Below are positions 11,433-22,024 of a DNA stretch of 64,000 bases, one piece after another. The position numbers were made by a program, and so were the translations under genes. A model generated the notes under the pieces. That model worked only from the letters and a program-made list of their open reading frames with translations. It ran no database searches and had not been told where the DNA came from. Numbering within the stretch: the first letter of the stretch is position 1; each line of letters starts with the position of its first letter. Source of the DNA: Euborellia annulipes (Eukaryota; Arthropoda; Insecta; Dermaptera; Anisolabididae); NCBI GenBank assembly GCA_023213315.1, contig JAKCPI010000352.1, positions 40,098-104,097 of the forward strand, written 5' to 3'.

Positions 11433-11594
11433 CTTATTGTAACATCATGCTTTTTATGTTAAACACTTGCTTTGTGACTAACTTCATGGGAATGAGTGAA
11501 AATGGCGGGAAAATTTGTATCTAACTTCATAGGAATGCCTGCAGATGGCGCTGATGTCGTTGCATATAAAAAGGCACGTAACGGTCAATTTCAC

Positions 11595-11712
11595 TTGAGT
11601 CGGAGCAAGTGCACAGTACTTGACGTGCGAAATAAGCAGTCGAAATGTTGTATAGTATTTATATTTTTAATAAATAATTAATAACAAAATGTGGTCTATA
11701 ATTAAAAATTCC
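11595..11712 (+). ncRNA. Solo C-type module (degenerate)
   Basis: GCACAGTACTTGACGTGC, AATAAGCAGTCGAAATG, then TTAATAAATAATTAATAAC and ATGTGGTCTATAATTAAAAA. It is an inverted counterpart of 10113-10250, bracketing the A tandem. Confidence 0.4.
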
Positions 11713-12359
11713 CCCAGTAATGAAATAAGCATATCCACACTTCTTTAGGAAATACATCAACCAGATAAAACCGATAAAATTGGCTCATATATAAATTTGT
11801 TTTATTCCTTTCCAGTAATTGTAGAGATTTGTTGTAATTTGAAATTTGATTGAAATAAAAAAAAAAAAAAAAAAAAACTTCAATATCTAATCTTGTCAAC
11901 AGGACGTGTATGCAAAGATAAATTTGAAAAATGTTCATAGTAGATAGAATTACAAATTTATTTATATACTATCACGTATAATAATAGATTAGCTCGGATT
12001 CTGGCTAGTCGAGAGTCTCTCTTTGTGATAAATTTAGATAACAAAAAAAAAAAAGCGAGCAAGTGGTGTTGATAGTCTTCTATCTATCTGTTCTGTTCTG
12101 GTTTGTCCTTCTCTTATCAGAGTCACAGAAGAAGAATACTTGATTAGATTATGCATTGGCTAAGCAAAATGTGTACCAGTGTTTTCATCAAAACCTTGTA
12201 TCATTTGTTTTAATTCAATGGATGCGAACATATTCAGGAGATAAATGAATATTTAACAATTCGCTATTTTCTTTAATCACATGGCATGAAGATCCAAAGA
12301 CCAAAATGTGTTCGTTTCTACATTTCAAAGACTATACAACCCACTAGTCCTGAACAAAT
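11713..12359. other. Intergenic
   Basis: AT-rich, no repeat or gene recognised apart from an A-run at 11858-11877. Confidence 0.4.
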
Positions 12360-12506
12360 TAAAAAATCTGGTGTGACTGTTCTTTTTTGGATTCAGGGGA
12401 CCTCAAAACGTGTATATCCATCAAAATCTCGACATCGAATTTTTGACATGAATCTAATGACTTTCTCTCTTCATATATTAACATATATAGAGGTAAGATA
12501 AAGTAG
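12360..12506 (+). repeat. Family A, internally deleted (both ends fused)
   Basis: AAAAATCTGGTGTGACTGTTC jumps directly to TTTTTTGGATTCAGGGGACC and runs to GGTAAGATAAAGTA, so about 600 bp are missing. Confidence 0.8.
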
Positions 12507-12672
12507 AAAAAATGGTGAAATCTTTAGCTGAAAAATTATTCTTTCTAACCGTATATTCATCATAATTATACCTCTTATTAAGTCAGAGGAGTTATTCAAG
12601 TCGAAAAACTTTTTCGTGCATGATACCTGCCCGGCCACTATACACATATGTGTTGTAAGACGTTGTCACGTC

Positions 12673-12750
12673 AAGGGCGGATCCAGAAGTGTTTAACTCT
12701 CGGGGGGGGGGGAATTACCCCCTTTACCCCTCCCCCTGTATCCGCCCTTG
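12673..12750. mobile_element. Tiny G-run hAT-like MITE
   Basis: CAAGGGCGGATCCAG and inverted CAAGGGCGGATAC ends lie only about 78 bp apart; flanks TGTCACGT and TGTTACGT are a 7/8 TSD. The core is a G run and CCCC tracts. Confidence 0.7.
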
Positions 12751-12764
12751 TGTTACGTCAAAGC

Positions 12765-13210
12765 TGAAATGGAAAGATTATTTAAAATTTTTTGAAATTT
12801 GGCGTTAATAAAAATATTTTGACATTTTATTTGTCTTTGTTTTTTAAATTTATTATTTATTAAAATGAAGCTCAGGGGCCCACATCTTGTGGGTACGTGG
12901 ATGGCGACCACGAGCTGCCCGAGCTGGGACTGGCAGTACTTCTGTTCTTTGCATGTCAGTCTCTTCCCTTCCATATTTTCAACAGGCGTCAGGCCGTACG
13001 ACGGGCCGGCCTGTTCTACTTCTTCCCGGTCGCAAAAACCCATAAAACGCCGACCCCGCACCGCGGGAATTTAAGGCGAAGAAAGAAGAAGAAGATTATT
13101 TATTAAAATGATATTGATTTGTGTTTAATTTACTTAGAAATGTATAGGATATTTCATATTAAATGTTTAATAAATTACAATATCATTAAGATAGATTAGA
13201 ATAAGCATTT
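12765..13210 (+). repeat. Family J copy with GC-rich insertion
   Basis: GAAATGGAAAGA-TATTT, GACATTTTATTTGTCTTTG and the right part ATTTGTGTTTAATTTAC match, in rearranged order, 30465-30830. Confidence 0.55.
12865..13096 (-). mobile_element. GC-rich insertion with 16-bp direct repeat (possible retroposon)
   Basis: TTATTTATTAAAATGA flanks the insert on both sides. The insert is much more GC-rich than its host. Read in reverse it holds a 102-codon open frame with no match that I recognise. The direct repeats and composition suggest a retroposed sequence. Confidence 0.5.
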
Positions 13211-13611
13211 TTAAGAAGAAAAGTAGATTTACGCTCTTTTTTACGCGTAGTGTATTAATCCTTTAACCTTAAATCGAAAATCTTGTCAATTTCAAATAGA
13301 ATTTATAAATAGCAGAGATTTAAATTTCTCTCTATCTCTCTCCTGTGGATAGGCAACCGTCTCTAACGGGATCCCGCTCCGTCATAAACTAAAGGGATTA
13401 TATATTGTATGCAGATTGGCCGATGACTTAATGTTTCCTATTGATCATATGACATTGAATCATAATGCTTAGCGTCCAACCGAATAAGAAATCATTTTTA
13501 TTTAATATTATGCGTCTATCAAATCACCTACTCGGCAACTTGGTGGTTAAAAAAAAAAAGAGGAAGATAAAAAGAAAAGACATCTTGATGTTTGAAATGA
13601 TTCATTTATTG

Positions 13612-13712
13612 AACTAGGTGTTAGCGTGCTGGCCTTATATACCAGGGGTCGCGGGTACGGATCCGAGGCAGTCCGATGATTTTATTTAAGCCATTTGGAT
13701 ACCAAATGGCGG
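13612..13712 (+). mobile_element. SINE-1 head fragment
   Basis: GGTGTTAGCGTGCTGGCCTT, GGGGTCGCGGGTACGGATCC, CCATTTGGATACCAAATGGC; then it ends. Confidence 0.75.
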
Positions 13713-13870
13713 GCCCGTGCCAGCTGAGGGTGTCCGGCCGGTGGAAACCCCCTGTCTAGATGCCAAAGGCGGGCGCCCTGGGTTCTCATAATTAAAAAAA
13801 GGCGAGGGCTCGAGCCAGCTGGAGAGGAGTCCAGAGGGCGAAGCCGAAGGCGGGCGGCGCGGTTAGTTAT
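13713..13870. repeat. GC-rich segment with E-type end words
   Basis: GCCAAAGGCGGGCGCCC and GAAGCCGAAGGCGGGCGG lie before GGTTAGTTATAC, resembling the GCGGGCGGTGCCGCTAGTT word at 22293. Confidence 0.4.
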
Positions 13871-14189
13871 ACATCTAATAGATCAAAGCGTATTGTTGTT
13901 AAGGAGATTTTTTGATAAGAGAATTTATATTTGTAGATAATTCCAGCATTAAATTTTTCGTTTTTACATTTTACGGCCTTCCTGTTTAGAAAAGGAAGTT
14001 GTTAATTGGTCAGGCGAAGTAATTATTAGTCCATAGGTTACAAGATTTTTTTTTTTTTCTACACATTGAGAAAATTAGATGAGAGATTTTTAATGATGAT
14101 GGGCAAAACGTCTGCTGGGTCCAGGGATCTCTAGCCTATCCCTGACCTAGACAAGCGTCTACCAATAATTTTCAAGGGATATTCATAAA

Positions 14190-14325
14190 CAAGTATAGGA
14201 AGTAGTTGGTAGCGTGTTAACCTTCTATACCGAGGATCGTGGGTTCAGATCCCAGGCAGTCCGATGATTTTATTTAAGCCATTTGTATATCAAATGGCTT
14301 GAATAAAAATGTCTGGACCCCCAAT
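14190..14325 (+). mobile_element. SINE-1, 3'-truncated
   Basis: AGTAGTTGGTAGCGTG, GTGGGTTCAGATCCC, CCATTTGTATATCAAATGGC, CTGGACCCCCAATAG. Confidence 0.78.
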
Positions 14326-14424
14326 AGATAGATCATATTTAACGGTTAAATATATGATTGAAAATTCATATTTTCTTTTACAGTGTACTTGGCAGAGAAA
14401 AATTCAACGATTGACATATAGGGG

Positions 14425-14530
14425 CTTGTGAGTTTTTGATGCTAGGGTCAAGGGTGCAATACACCGGATAAGCTGGAGACCCCGGGTTCGGTTACCTGGG
14501 GGCCAGCGGAAGTTGAGTCTATTCAATATA
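14425..14530 (+). mobile_element. SINE-2, degraded
   Basis: GTGAGTTTTTGATGCTAGGG and GAGACCCCGGGTTCGG..GGGGGCCA parallel the better copy at 24080-24225. Box B is recognisable but the head is damaged. Confidence 0.45.
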
Positions 14531-14878
14531 AACCACACATTTAATTAGCTAAATTATAAATTCTGATTATCCGTTTGAATTAATAAAAAAAATAAAAATT
14601 TATCTTCTTCCTGGAAAAACCAGCGTTTGATGTTTATGTAAATAATTATTGGCTTACATCAGTTAAGGAATATTAATATTAAATAAAAAGTTAAAAAGTT
14701 AGTTTTATTTATTATGTAGCTACTTACATATAGGACTATAGCGGTTAGAAATGTAGCAACAGCAAATGTAAAAATCTCACCTGGGAAAAAAAAGAAATTA
14801 TTTTGTATTAATTAAATGAAATATGTTGATTTGTATTACTAGATTTGTATTTGCCAGATTTGTATTAATTATTTATTA
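14531..14878. other. Intergenic
   Basis: AT-rich, nothing recognised. Confidence 0.4.
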
Positions 14879-15786
14879 AAAATCTGATGTGATGGTCGCA
14901 CAGCACACAACTTTCTCTTACCTTCGGTAATCGAAAGTTGTGTACTGTGCTTGTCACACCAGATTTTTTGTGTCGACATGTATTTAGTTTCCGACAGTAG
15001 GGTACATTCGATTTTCAAGATGTAAAATTTTTTTTTTTTTTACAAAAAAACATTCACACTTTTCTCATCCACACTCCACTCACACACACATTCACACAGT
15101 CTTTTCGGCAACTTAGGCCATATAAGACTTGACGATAACCGTTGTAATTAATAAATCAATTTGGTGTTCAGGCATTTCTATTTAAGCCATCTGGTATCCA
15201 AATGGCTAAATAAAATCATCGGACTGCCTGGGTCCGAACCCGCGACGTTTGGATAGGAGGAAGATGTAAAATTTAAAGTATGGGAAAATATTTATATTTT
15301 GTTACCATGGCAACCATTTCTCCTATCTTTTCTATGGAGTACAAGAGCAAAGTGGTCTTCAGAAGATTTCAATGACAAAATGAGAATATACATTTGAAAG
15401 AGAATCTAAAATACAGTATAATTGATTTTTGAATTTAAAAAAAAATCGTTAAGGCGAATTTAGAGAAAATCTAAAAAAACTGAAAAAGTGCATTGTAAAG
15501 TACTACTACTCGATGGTCGATTTTGTTCAAAAGCTTCGTGTCACGTCCCATGGGGGTGCCTAACTTAAATATAAGATTTCAACCTTCTAGCTCTTTTCGT
15601 TCTTGAGATATTTTGTTCACAGACACACAGACAGACAGACAGACCATGTCGCGAAAACCACTTTTTTGGATTCAGGGGACCTCAAAACGTGAAGATCCAT
15701 CAAAATTTCGACATCGAATTTTTGACATGAATCCAATACTTTCTCTCTCTATATATTAACATATATAGAGGCAAGAGAAAGTAAAA
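14879..15786 (+). repeat. Family A copy interrupted by SINE-1
   Basis: Complete from hairpin (14878-14970) to GGCAAGAGAAAGTA, with the SINE at 15031-15260 placed exactly in the GATGTAAAATTT block. Confidence 0.9.
15031..15260 (-). mobile_element. SINE-1 with 14-bp TSD
   Basis: AAGATGTAAAATTT occurs at 15017-15030 and 15261-15274, the target-site duplication. The minus-strand SINE runs from poly-T to GACGTTTGGATAGGAGG and lacks box A. Confidence 0.9.
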
Positions 15787-15789
15787 ATA

Positions 15790-15885
15790 TAAATACTGTA
15801 CAACGTTTCGACTCTGTTTACTTGAGTCGAAGCACGACTGAAGAAGCCGAAACGTTATATTTTTAATAAATAATTAACACATCCT
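15790..15885. ncRNA. C-type module pair, compact
   Basis: TACAACGTTTCGACT (inverted) faces CGACTGAAGAAGCC then GAAACGTTATATTTTTAATA about 50 bp away. Degenerate stem II. Confidence 0.35.
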
Positions 15886-15949
15886 CTCTCAGTATATTTT
15901 CCATTAAATATCACGGAATTAAATTAACTATTTTTTTTATAAAATGATT

Positions 15950-16040
15950 CCAACCACTGAAGAAGGCCTACAGCAAGTGGACGAAACAATGCCTGGGATC
16001 AAGTATTTCATATTTTGTAAATATATTTTATTTATGAAAA
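15950..16040 (+). ncRNA. Possible solo hammerhead-like motif
   Basis: CACTGAAGAAGGCC, GTGGAC, GAAACAATGCC. The core words are present but stem I pairing is weak and the GUH triplet is not canonical. Confidence 0.3.
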
Positions 16041-16079
16041 TCAAAGAAGATAAACAGAAAATTTAATTATATAACAATC

Positions 16080-16325
16080 TATATATAATAATTGCGGAGT
16101 GTCTGTCTGTCCGTCCGTCTGTCACACTCTGTTTGACCAACTTCTCGTTGGAATTTTGAAACGAAATTTTTGCAGTCTTATAGAGGACGTAATGGAGAGT
16201 CCAGGAAAAATATTCGGGTCAAGAAATTCCTATAACTTTTTGAGTTAATAATTCCTAAAGTTAGAATTTCTCCCATAGGAAATGTATAGAGAAATAATTA
16301 TGTATTCTTTGCATTTAAATATTCT
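16080..16325 (+). repeat. Family E, best copy
   Basis: GTCTGTCTGTCCGTCCGTCT, CACACTCTGTTTGACCAACT, GTTGGAATTTTGAAACGAAA, GTCTTATAGAGGACGTAATG, AATTCCTATAACTTTTTGAG, TCCCATAGGAAATG. The reference for other E fragments. Confidence 0.75.
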
Positions 16326-16387
16326 ATGAATGTAAACAAATCCTCAAGCAGGCACTGGATTGGAATACACAGCAATAATAATTTTCT

Positions 16388-16498
16388 GCCCTCGGGCTTG
16401 GTGTATTTGCTAGCGTGTCTTCCTTGTATACCAAGGGTCGCGGGTTAGAATCCCATGCAGACCGAAAATTTTATTTAAGCCATTTGGATACCAAATTT
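16388..16498 (+). mobile_element. SINE-1 head fragment
   Basis: CCCTCGGGCTTGGTGTATTT, CCAAGGGTCGCGGGTTAGAA, AAGCCATTTGGATACCAAA. Confidence 0.75.
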
Positions 16499-17265
16499 CA
16501 AAATGCCTTCCAGGCTGACTAGTACCTTTTATTGATATCAAATTTTTGCCTTGTACATATTTTAGTAACAATACATCAAGTACAGTTAGTAAATAAATAA
16601 AAAATTTCCTCATTTTGATAGATTATCATATTATTATAATTATTATCTGAATAGGCAGGTTTGAGTATTTTACATTGAAATAAATCAAAATTCAATTTAA
16701 TAAAGATTAATATTTCAAGATAATATTTAATAAATCACCTCATTGTGATGTTTGTTATCATTCATGAATTCTCTTCAAGTGTGTGTGTGTGTGTAATGTG
16801 CGTGCGTCTTTCGCAATGATCGAGTAGGCGACCTTTCTAAGTTAAGCTTTGTAATAGTTTAATCTCTATTAATTTTATAATATATCATATATCCCACTTA
16901 ATAATAATATCTTTATCATATGGACAATCAATGAATAACTTTAAATTTTAATCAATTAGAAAATAAAAACTTTAAAGGAAAAAAAAAGTGGAAGTGGAAT
17001 TATTTAACAGTGAAATGAATCAAAAGGAAAAGTAACTAGCCTAAATAATTAATGTAAAAAAAATTTCTTTAATAAAGGAGATTTTTAACTTGGTTGTTTA
17101 ATCGAATATTTTCTTATTAAGATACAAAGATATCCTAAAGAATTGAAAGATAGATATATAATCCTGTTTATTAAAAAAAAAAATTTATTTATATAACAAT
17201 TTTGATAATTTTTCATATGGGAGATTTAATTATTATAATTTATTGGCTTTAATTTTACTTTCTCT
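16499..17265. other. Intergenic
   Basis: AT-rich with a (GT)n at 16780-16793; no gene is seen. 17200-17265 resembles E-associated text. Confidence 0.4.
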
Positions 17266-17284
17266 TACCTATGTATAAATGTAA
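17266..17284 (-). repeat. A-repeat end, separated from its body by nested insertions
   Basis: TACTTTCTCTTACCTATG is the terminal sequence of family A. The rest of the same copy resumes at about 19485, which fixes the limits of the 2.2 kb insertion. Confidence 0.75.
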
Positions 17285-18338
17285 TATATATTAGACATGG
17301 GTGATACTGTATCAATCTGATATTTTGTATCAGGTATGAAAAAGTAACAGATAGTCATAATGGGTGGGAGCAAAAAATATCAGGTATTTGAGTAACAGCT
17401 ACTCAGGCACACTCCACTAGACTCGTACTGGGTTTCTCGCGCTTGCGCATTGATCAAATACTTTCTTTTCACTTTAGAGCGTCTTTACCCGATACAGTTT
17501 TCGTTTCGCCTGCTCTCTCTTTCCTTCTTTCTTGCGACCCTCAACTCGTGACGCCCCCGCCCCGTCTCTTCTCTCCTGACAGGGCAATTTCGCTATTGCT
17601 CTGGCGCGCTTTTCGAACGTCATTCCGAATCATTTTTACATTTTTTACTCTACTTTTCTCACTAGGCCCTATAATAATTAAATACAAATCTAATTATTAC
17701 TAATATATTATTTCTCTTTTCTTTAATTTAAGAAAGAGAGGAGAAATGAAAAAAAAAAAAAAAATTTTAATAAATAAGATGTTTTTTTTACTTTGAAACT
17801 TTTTTATTTAAAAACATTAATTAAAAAAGTAAAAATACAAGTAACTGTGAATTTAAAAACATAATGAACTTCAATAAATTAAATTTCTTTCGCTAGTAAA
17901 GAAATTTGTTAATTATTTTTCTAGTGCAGTATATAACATGACATTTTAAATTTGGAGACATTAAAATGTCAGTTCAGTCAGTTTGGAAAACTCTTTAGTA
18001 ATGAATAATTATGAGTTTTTGATTTTTCAAGTCAAGAATATTTATAAATACAGGGGAAAAAAACTTTGAAAAATGTTAATTTAGTCTCTAGTAAAATGAC
18101 ATTTCATTTGGGGTACTCTTTATTTATTTGACTTTGAAAAATTATTTTTTTAAATTATAAATACAATTTTTAAAATAAAAGTACACCTTGTATATTACTA
18201 AAGTATATTTTAATAGTTTCATGTTTATTCTTTTTTCAAGTTAAGCAAGTTCTTATTGATAGCTTCACAATGATCGAAGTATCAAATCAGATTTGTGGCT
18301 AAATTACCAACGGTTGGAGACCAAGAAAATTACTACTA

Positions 18339-19319
18339 GAGGTAAAGGTGGTAATATGAGCCCTGTAGGTATTATGAGCCCCCAATATATCTCGTCATAG
18401 AGTTCACACAATCTAATGGGGATTGATGGAAACACTGTGTTCCGTTCTTTTTTAGGCCTCTAGAGAGCTTTGGTTCAGTTGTTGATGATAGATGGTGAAT
18501 AAATCAGGTGTTTGTGTTTTCTTCTACTAAAAAACTTTGAAAGGTACCTATTTAGCCCTTAATTATGATTATTATTCGATTACATTTACTTTAATAGGCT
18601 ACGCAATCTAATAGAGTAGGTTTTAAGCTTTGATTTAATGTAGGTGATAATTAATTTAGACAGTAACAAAGATAAAATATGCTTTGAGGAAATTCAATAT
18701 GGCTATGTCGGTAATGTGAGCCCCCTTCTGTGCCTGGTATATGAGCCCCAATTTTTGATGGTCCGTCAATACCGGAGAGTCCGTTTTGGAAATGCCAGTG
18801 GGAGTTGATAATTCCGGAGATGAGCATACGCCCTGTAAGTTTTGTGAAGGACTTTACTCTGCCAATCATCAAGGAGAACTGTGGATACAGTGCCTGATGT
18901 GTGAAATGTGGGCGCACAATGACTGTGCTGGGACTGAAAAAGATGTTTATATTTGTGACTTTTGCAGATCATAAAATATTTTCTGTTTTCCAACTTATTT
19001 ACACTAATATAGTTTTGTAATTAACAAAATACAATTTTATAAAGGATATTTGTATTACTAACCTCTTTTTAACACTCTTTTTCATGTATTTACTCTAGGG
19101 GCTCATAATACCAGCACAGAAAATTTTTTCAGCAAAACGAACTTTTTTGATTTTTTGTTATTATTTCACTTTCTGTGTATTTAATCGACTGCATACTTTT
19201 TAAATATATTCATCAATTGTTATAGTTGAAGTTCAACAGAAATAATTTAGCAAAAATTATTTAAAAAAATTTATTATAACAAAAAAGAAACTAGGGGCTC
19301 ATAATACCACCTTTACCTC
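18339..19319 (+). mobile_element. Tc1/mariner-pogo-type element with PHD finger
   Basis: Terminal inverted repeats begin GAGGTAAAGGTGG and run about 26 bp (18339-18364 against 19294-19319, one mismatch), flanked by TA on both sides, the usual Tc1/mariner-superfamily TSD. Further copies of the subterminal word GGTA-TGAGCCCC occur near 18368, 18709, 18737 and, inverted, at 19098. The interior retains a PHD-type finger exon but no DDE catalytic core, so it looks like a deletion derivative. It is itself inserted in another element (17283-19484). Confidence 0.8.
18786..18974 (+). pseudogene. PHD-type zinc finger remnant of a pogo-like transposase
   Basis: The 62-codon frame carries C-K-F-C .. W-I-Q-C-x2-C-x2-W-x-H-x2-C .. 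Y-I-C-D-F-C, a complete Cys4-His-Cys3-type finger. Such fingers are known at the C-terminus of some pogo/Tigger-type transposases. It sits inside the TIR-bounded element, consistent with a transposase C-terminus that lost the catalytic part. The stop follows directly (..CRS), as expected for a C-terminal domain. Confidence 0.7.
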
Positions 19320-19484
19320 TACTACTACGTATCGAATCTGTTACTTGTATTTATGTGAAGTTAGCGTTGCTGAGTGAAATCTGTATCGGGTACAAAAATA
19401 TCTGGTAAAAATATTGGGTACGAACAAGTACCTGTAACAGCGAGTACCTGGTACAGCAAAATCGCGTATCGACCCATGTCTAAT

Positions 19485-20190
19485 ATATATATAGAGACAT
19501 TGGATTCATGTCAAAAATTCGATGTCGAGATTTTGATGGATCTTCACGTTTTCAAGTCCCCTGAATCCAAAAAAGTGGTTTTCGCGACATGGTCTGTCTG
19601 TCTGTGGGTGGGTGTGTGGGTGTTCAATTTTAAGCATGAAGGAATTGAGCTAGGAGGTTGAAATTTTATATTTAAGTTAAACACCCCCCCGGGACCGGAA
19701 AAATAAGCCTCTAATCAAAATAGGCCAAATAGTACTAGTACTTTACTGATGTACTTTTTCAGTTTTTTTCGTTTTTCTCAAAATTTGCTCCAACGATTTT
19801 TTTAAAATTATTTTTTAGATGCTCTTTAAAATGTATATTCTCATTTTGCAAATGAAATCTTCTGAAGACCACTTTACTCTTGTATTTCATAGGGAAGATA
19901 GGAGAAATGGTTGCCATGGTTACAAAATATAAATATTTTTCCATACTTCTGTAGGGGGTTGGTGGTGTTGTGTGGTGGGTGTTTGTGGTGTTTGTGGTTG
20001 GGGTGGGGGGGGTGGTGGGGGGGGGGAAAAAAAAAAAAATTTTACATCTGAATTCAAATGTTCCGTACTGTCGGGAACTAAATATATGTCGACTCAAAAA
20101 ATCTGGTGTGACAAGCACAGAACACAACTTTTGATTACCGAAGGTAAGAGAAAGTTGTGTGCTGTGCGCCAGTCACACCAGATTTTTTTA
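19485..20190 (-). repeat. A-repeat body (after nested insertions)
   Basis: Runs in reverse from GGATTCATGTCAAAAATTCG through the GACAGACAGACC block and TACTAGTACTTTACTG to the 5' hairpin (20097-20190). A G/T-rich simple tract (19953-20030) replaces part of the middle. Confidence 0.85.
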
Positions 20191-20332
20191 TAAGTAGAGA
20201 TATAAACCAATGCTTTCTTATGGGAAAATTCTAAATTTTCAGCAATTTTTTGAGCAAGGAATTTTGTAGTAAGGAATAAAGAAAAGAGCGATTGCAGCTA
20301 CGTTTTATTTCGTTTATTAATCACTTCAAGTC

Positions 20333-20364
20333 GACGTTTCGGTCAGATATACGACCATCCTCAG
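20333..20364 (-). ncRNA. Hammerhead-like ribozyme, C2 left arm
   Basis: CTGAGGA, stem II GGTC/GACC, GAAACGTC. Stem I is weak next to the core, but TCAA and TTGA can pair beyond a small internal loop. Confidence 0.5.
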
Positions 20365-20387
20365 AGGTTTGATGACACGCTTCATAC

Positions 20388-20419
20388 ATGAGGATGGTCT
20401 TAGATCTGATCGAAACGTC
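20388..20419 (+). ncRNA. Hammerhead-like motif, C2 right arm (damaged)
   Basis: CATGAGGA (one extra base in the core), stem II GGTC/GATC, GAAACGTC. Probably inactive. Confidence 0.4.
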
Positions 20420-20479
20420 GACTTGAAGTGATTAATAAACGAAATAAACGTAGCTCTTTTCTTTATTCCTTACTACAAG

Positions 20480-20689
20480 ATCTACTCAGCTATCCACCTC
20501 ACACTAATACCTACTGGCAGCAAATTTCTACATTTTAAGTAAACTTTATGTTTAATTTTTATTATTTACTTGCTACTCGGGGTCTCTGATTCATTAAAAC
20601 AAGTAAATAATAATTTTTGTACATATCAAATTTAAAAAAAAAATTGTAGGTCTATATGATTGCAATAGACATTAAAATACCTAAGATCG
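20480..20689. other. Intergenic
   Basis: AT-rich; nothing recognised. Confidence 0.35.
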
Positions 20690-20790
20690 TGTATAATTCA
20701 CAATGATGAAGGTCATAAATGGCAACCGAAACGTCGGCGAATAAAAATTAAATTTTTTGGCTGCAAAGTTCTTTAGGATCCTGATCTACA
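20690..20790 (+). ncRNA. Solo C-type module
   Basis: ATGATGA, AGGTC..GGCAACC, GAAACGTCGGCGAATAAAAA, then TTTTTTGGCTGCAAAG. It has the AATAAA and TGGCTGC words common to the family; C3 of the core is changed. Confidence 0.4.
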
Positions 20791-20799
20791 TTTTAATTT

Positions 20800-22020
20800 T
20801 ATTCCTGAAGATCATTATATTTACATATTAAGTCAAGATATTTTAATTCTGAAGATCTGACTCAGGATTCAATTCAACTCAATAAATTTCTTACTCAAGA
20901 ATTATCAACTGTCTGGTAAGGTGGAGGAGGAATGCCTGCTTTAGAGCAACCAAACAATTTCTGCTTCTTGGGGGTAGATAAATGGAAGAAGATCTCTTCC
21001 GGAGTACAACAACAATGAAATGAAGTGTTCCATTGTTATGACTAAATATCACCAAAAAATAAAGGAAAACGGGGATTAAAGTGTAACATAACAGGGAGGA
21101 GATGTATGATGAATGAGTTCATTTAAAAACTGCGGGAAGAGAAATCAAGATTCAGTTCAGGGAAGTCGGAAGAATGCTGGGATGTGCCAACTGGAAGAGG
21201 GCAACTTGAAGGGACAGATGGCGATGACTGACCGAAAAAGCCCGTCAGCCAGCCCTCTTCCCTAGGGGCTGTGGGTAATGATCAAGTATTCCCTCCGGGA
21301 TATGATGAGTATATAAATAAAGAACAATCACACATTCATCATAAATATCATGACCTCCAATACAAAATAAATAATCAAATTATATATTATGTCAATCATG
21401 GTCGTAGATATCTCAATATAAAATCACAATTGATCTTGAGTTGTATGAAATCTCTTTCTGATGAACTTCCAAACTCATAACATAACAATAAGCCTCATAT
21501 TAAACATGACTTGACTTGTGAAGAATAAAATAAGAAAATATATGAAAGAAAAAAAAGTAACAAGAATTCATTACAATTTCATAACACAGGTCAACAAAAA
21601 ATTTTTTTTGGGTTTCTTCTCTAATGCTAGAATTCTGATTCTAGACACCGGAAAAGACTTAAATTTCCATTTTTGGCTTTTAAAGTTTGCTTTCTTTAAT
21701 TCGTTCAGGGGTGGACAAAATAATATGAACACCGGAGATATAGAAAATATGTGTTAAGCCACCACCACCATTTGCTTGAAATTTTTTGGATCTGGGGAAG
21801 TGCGGGCTTGGGCTGCTTGTGTACATCCATCCACGTTAGGCTTGAACCGAACAAACCTATTATTATTACATTATAAATTGTAAAAATAATATTCGCAATT
21901 TTTTATCAATGGGTATCTGAATTTGAAATGAAGAAAAACTATTAGTAAGATAAGGTTTTCCCTGAGATTTCATATGGGGCGCCACGGAAATATCCTGATA
22001 TATATTAAGGGCGCCGGAAA
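20800..22020. other. Low-repeat stretch with no firm gene
   Basis: 21120-21330 is a GC-richer patch (CTGGGATGTGCCAACTGG, AGCCCGTCAGCCAGCCCTC) running into TATAAATAAAG, like a retroposon 3' end. The 69-codon frame at 21271-21480 matches nothing I know. Confidence 0.3.
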
Positions 22021-22024
22021 CCGA

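Larger units (their letters stand above)
17283..19484. mobile_element. TIR element interrupting an A repeat; host of the pogo-type insertion
   Basis: The ends read ATTAGACATGGGTGATAC and, inverted, ATTAGACATGGGTCGATAC, so TIRs of about 18 bp bound a 2.2 kb insert that splits one A-family copy (end at 17266-17284, rest at 19485-20190). The flanking AT repeat makes the TSD ambiguous (TA, or longer). No transposase frame is visible. The 18339-19319 element is nested inside it. Confidence 0.65.
20265..20479. mobile_element. C2: inverted pair of hammerhead-like modules
   Basis: Arms of about 95 bp are near-perfect inverted copies, from AAGGAATAAAGAAAAGAGC through GTAGCTACG-type and TTATTAATCACTTCAAGTC text to the cores. 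A short loop lies at 20366-20385. Confidence 0.8.
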
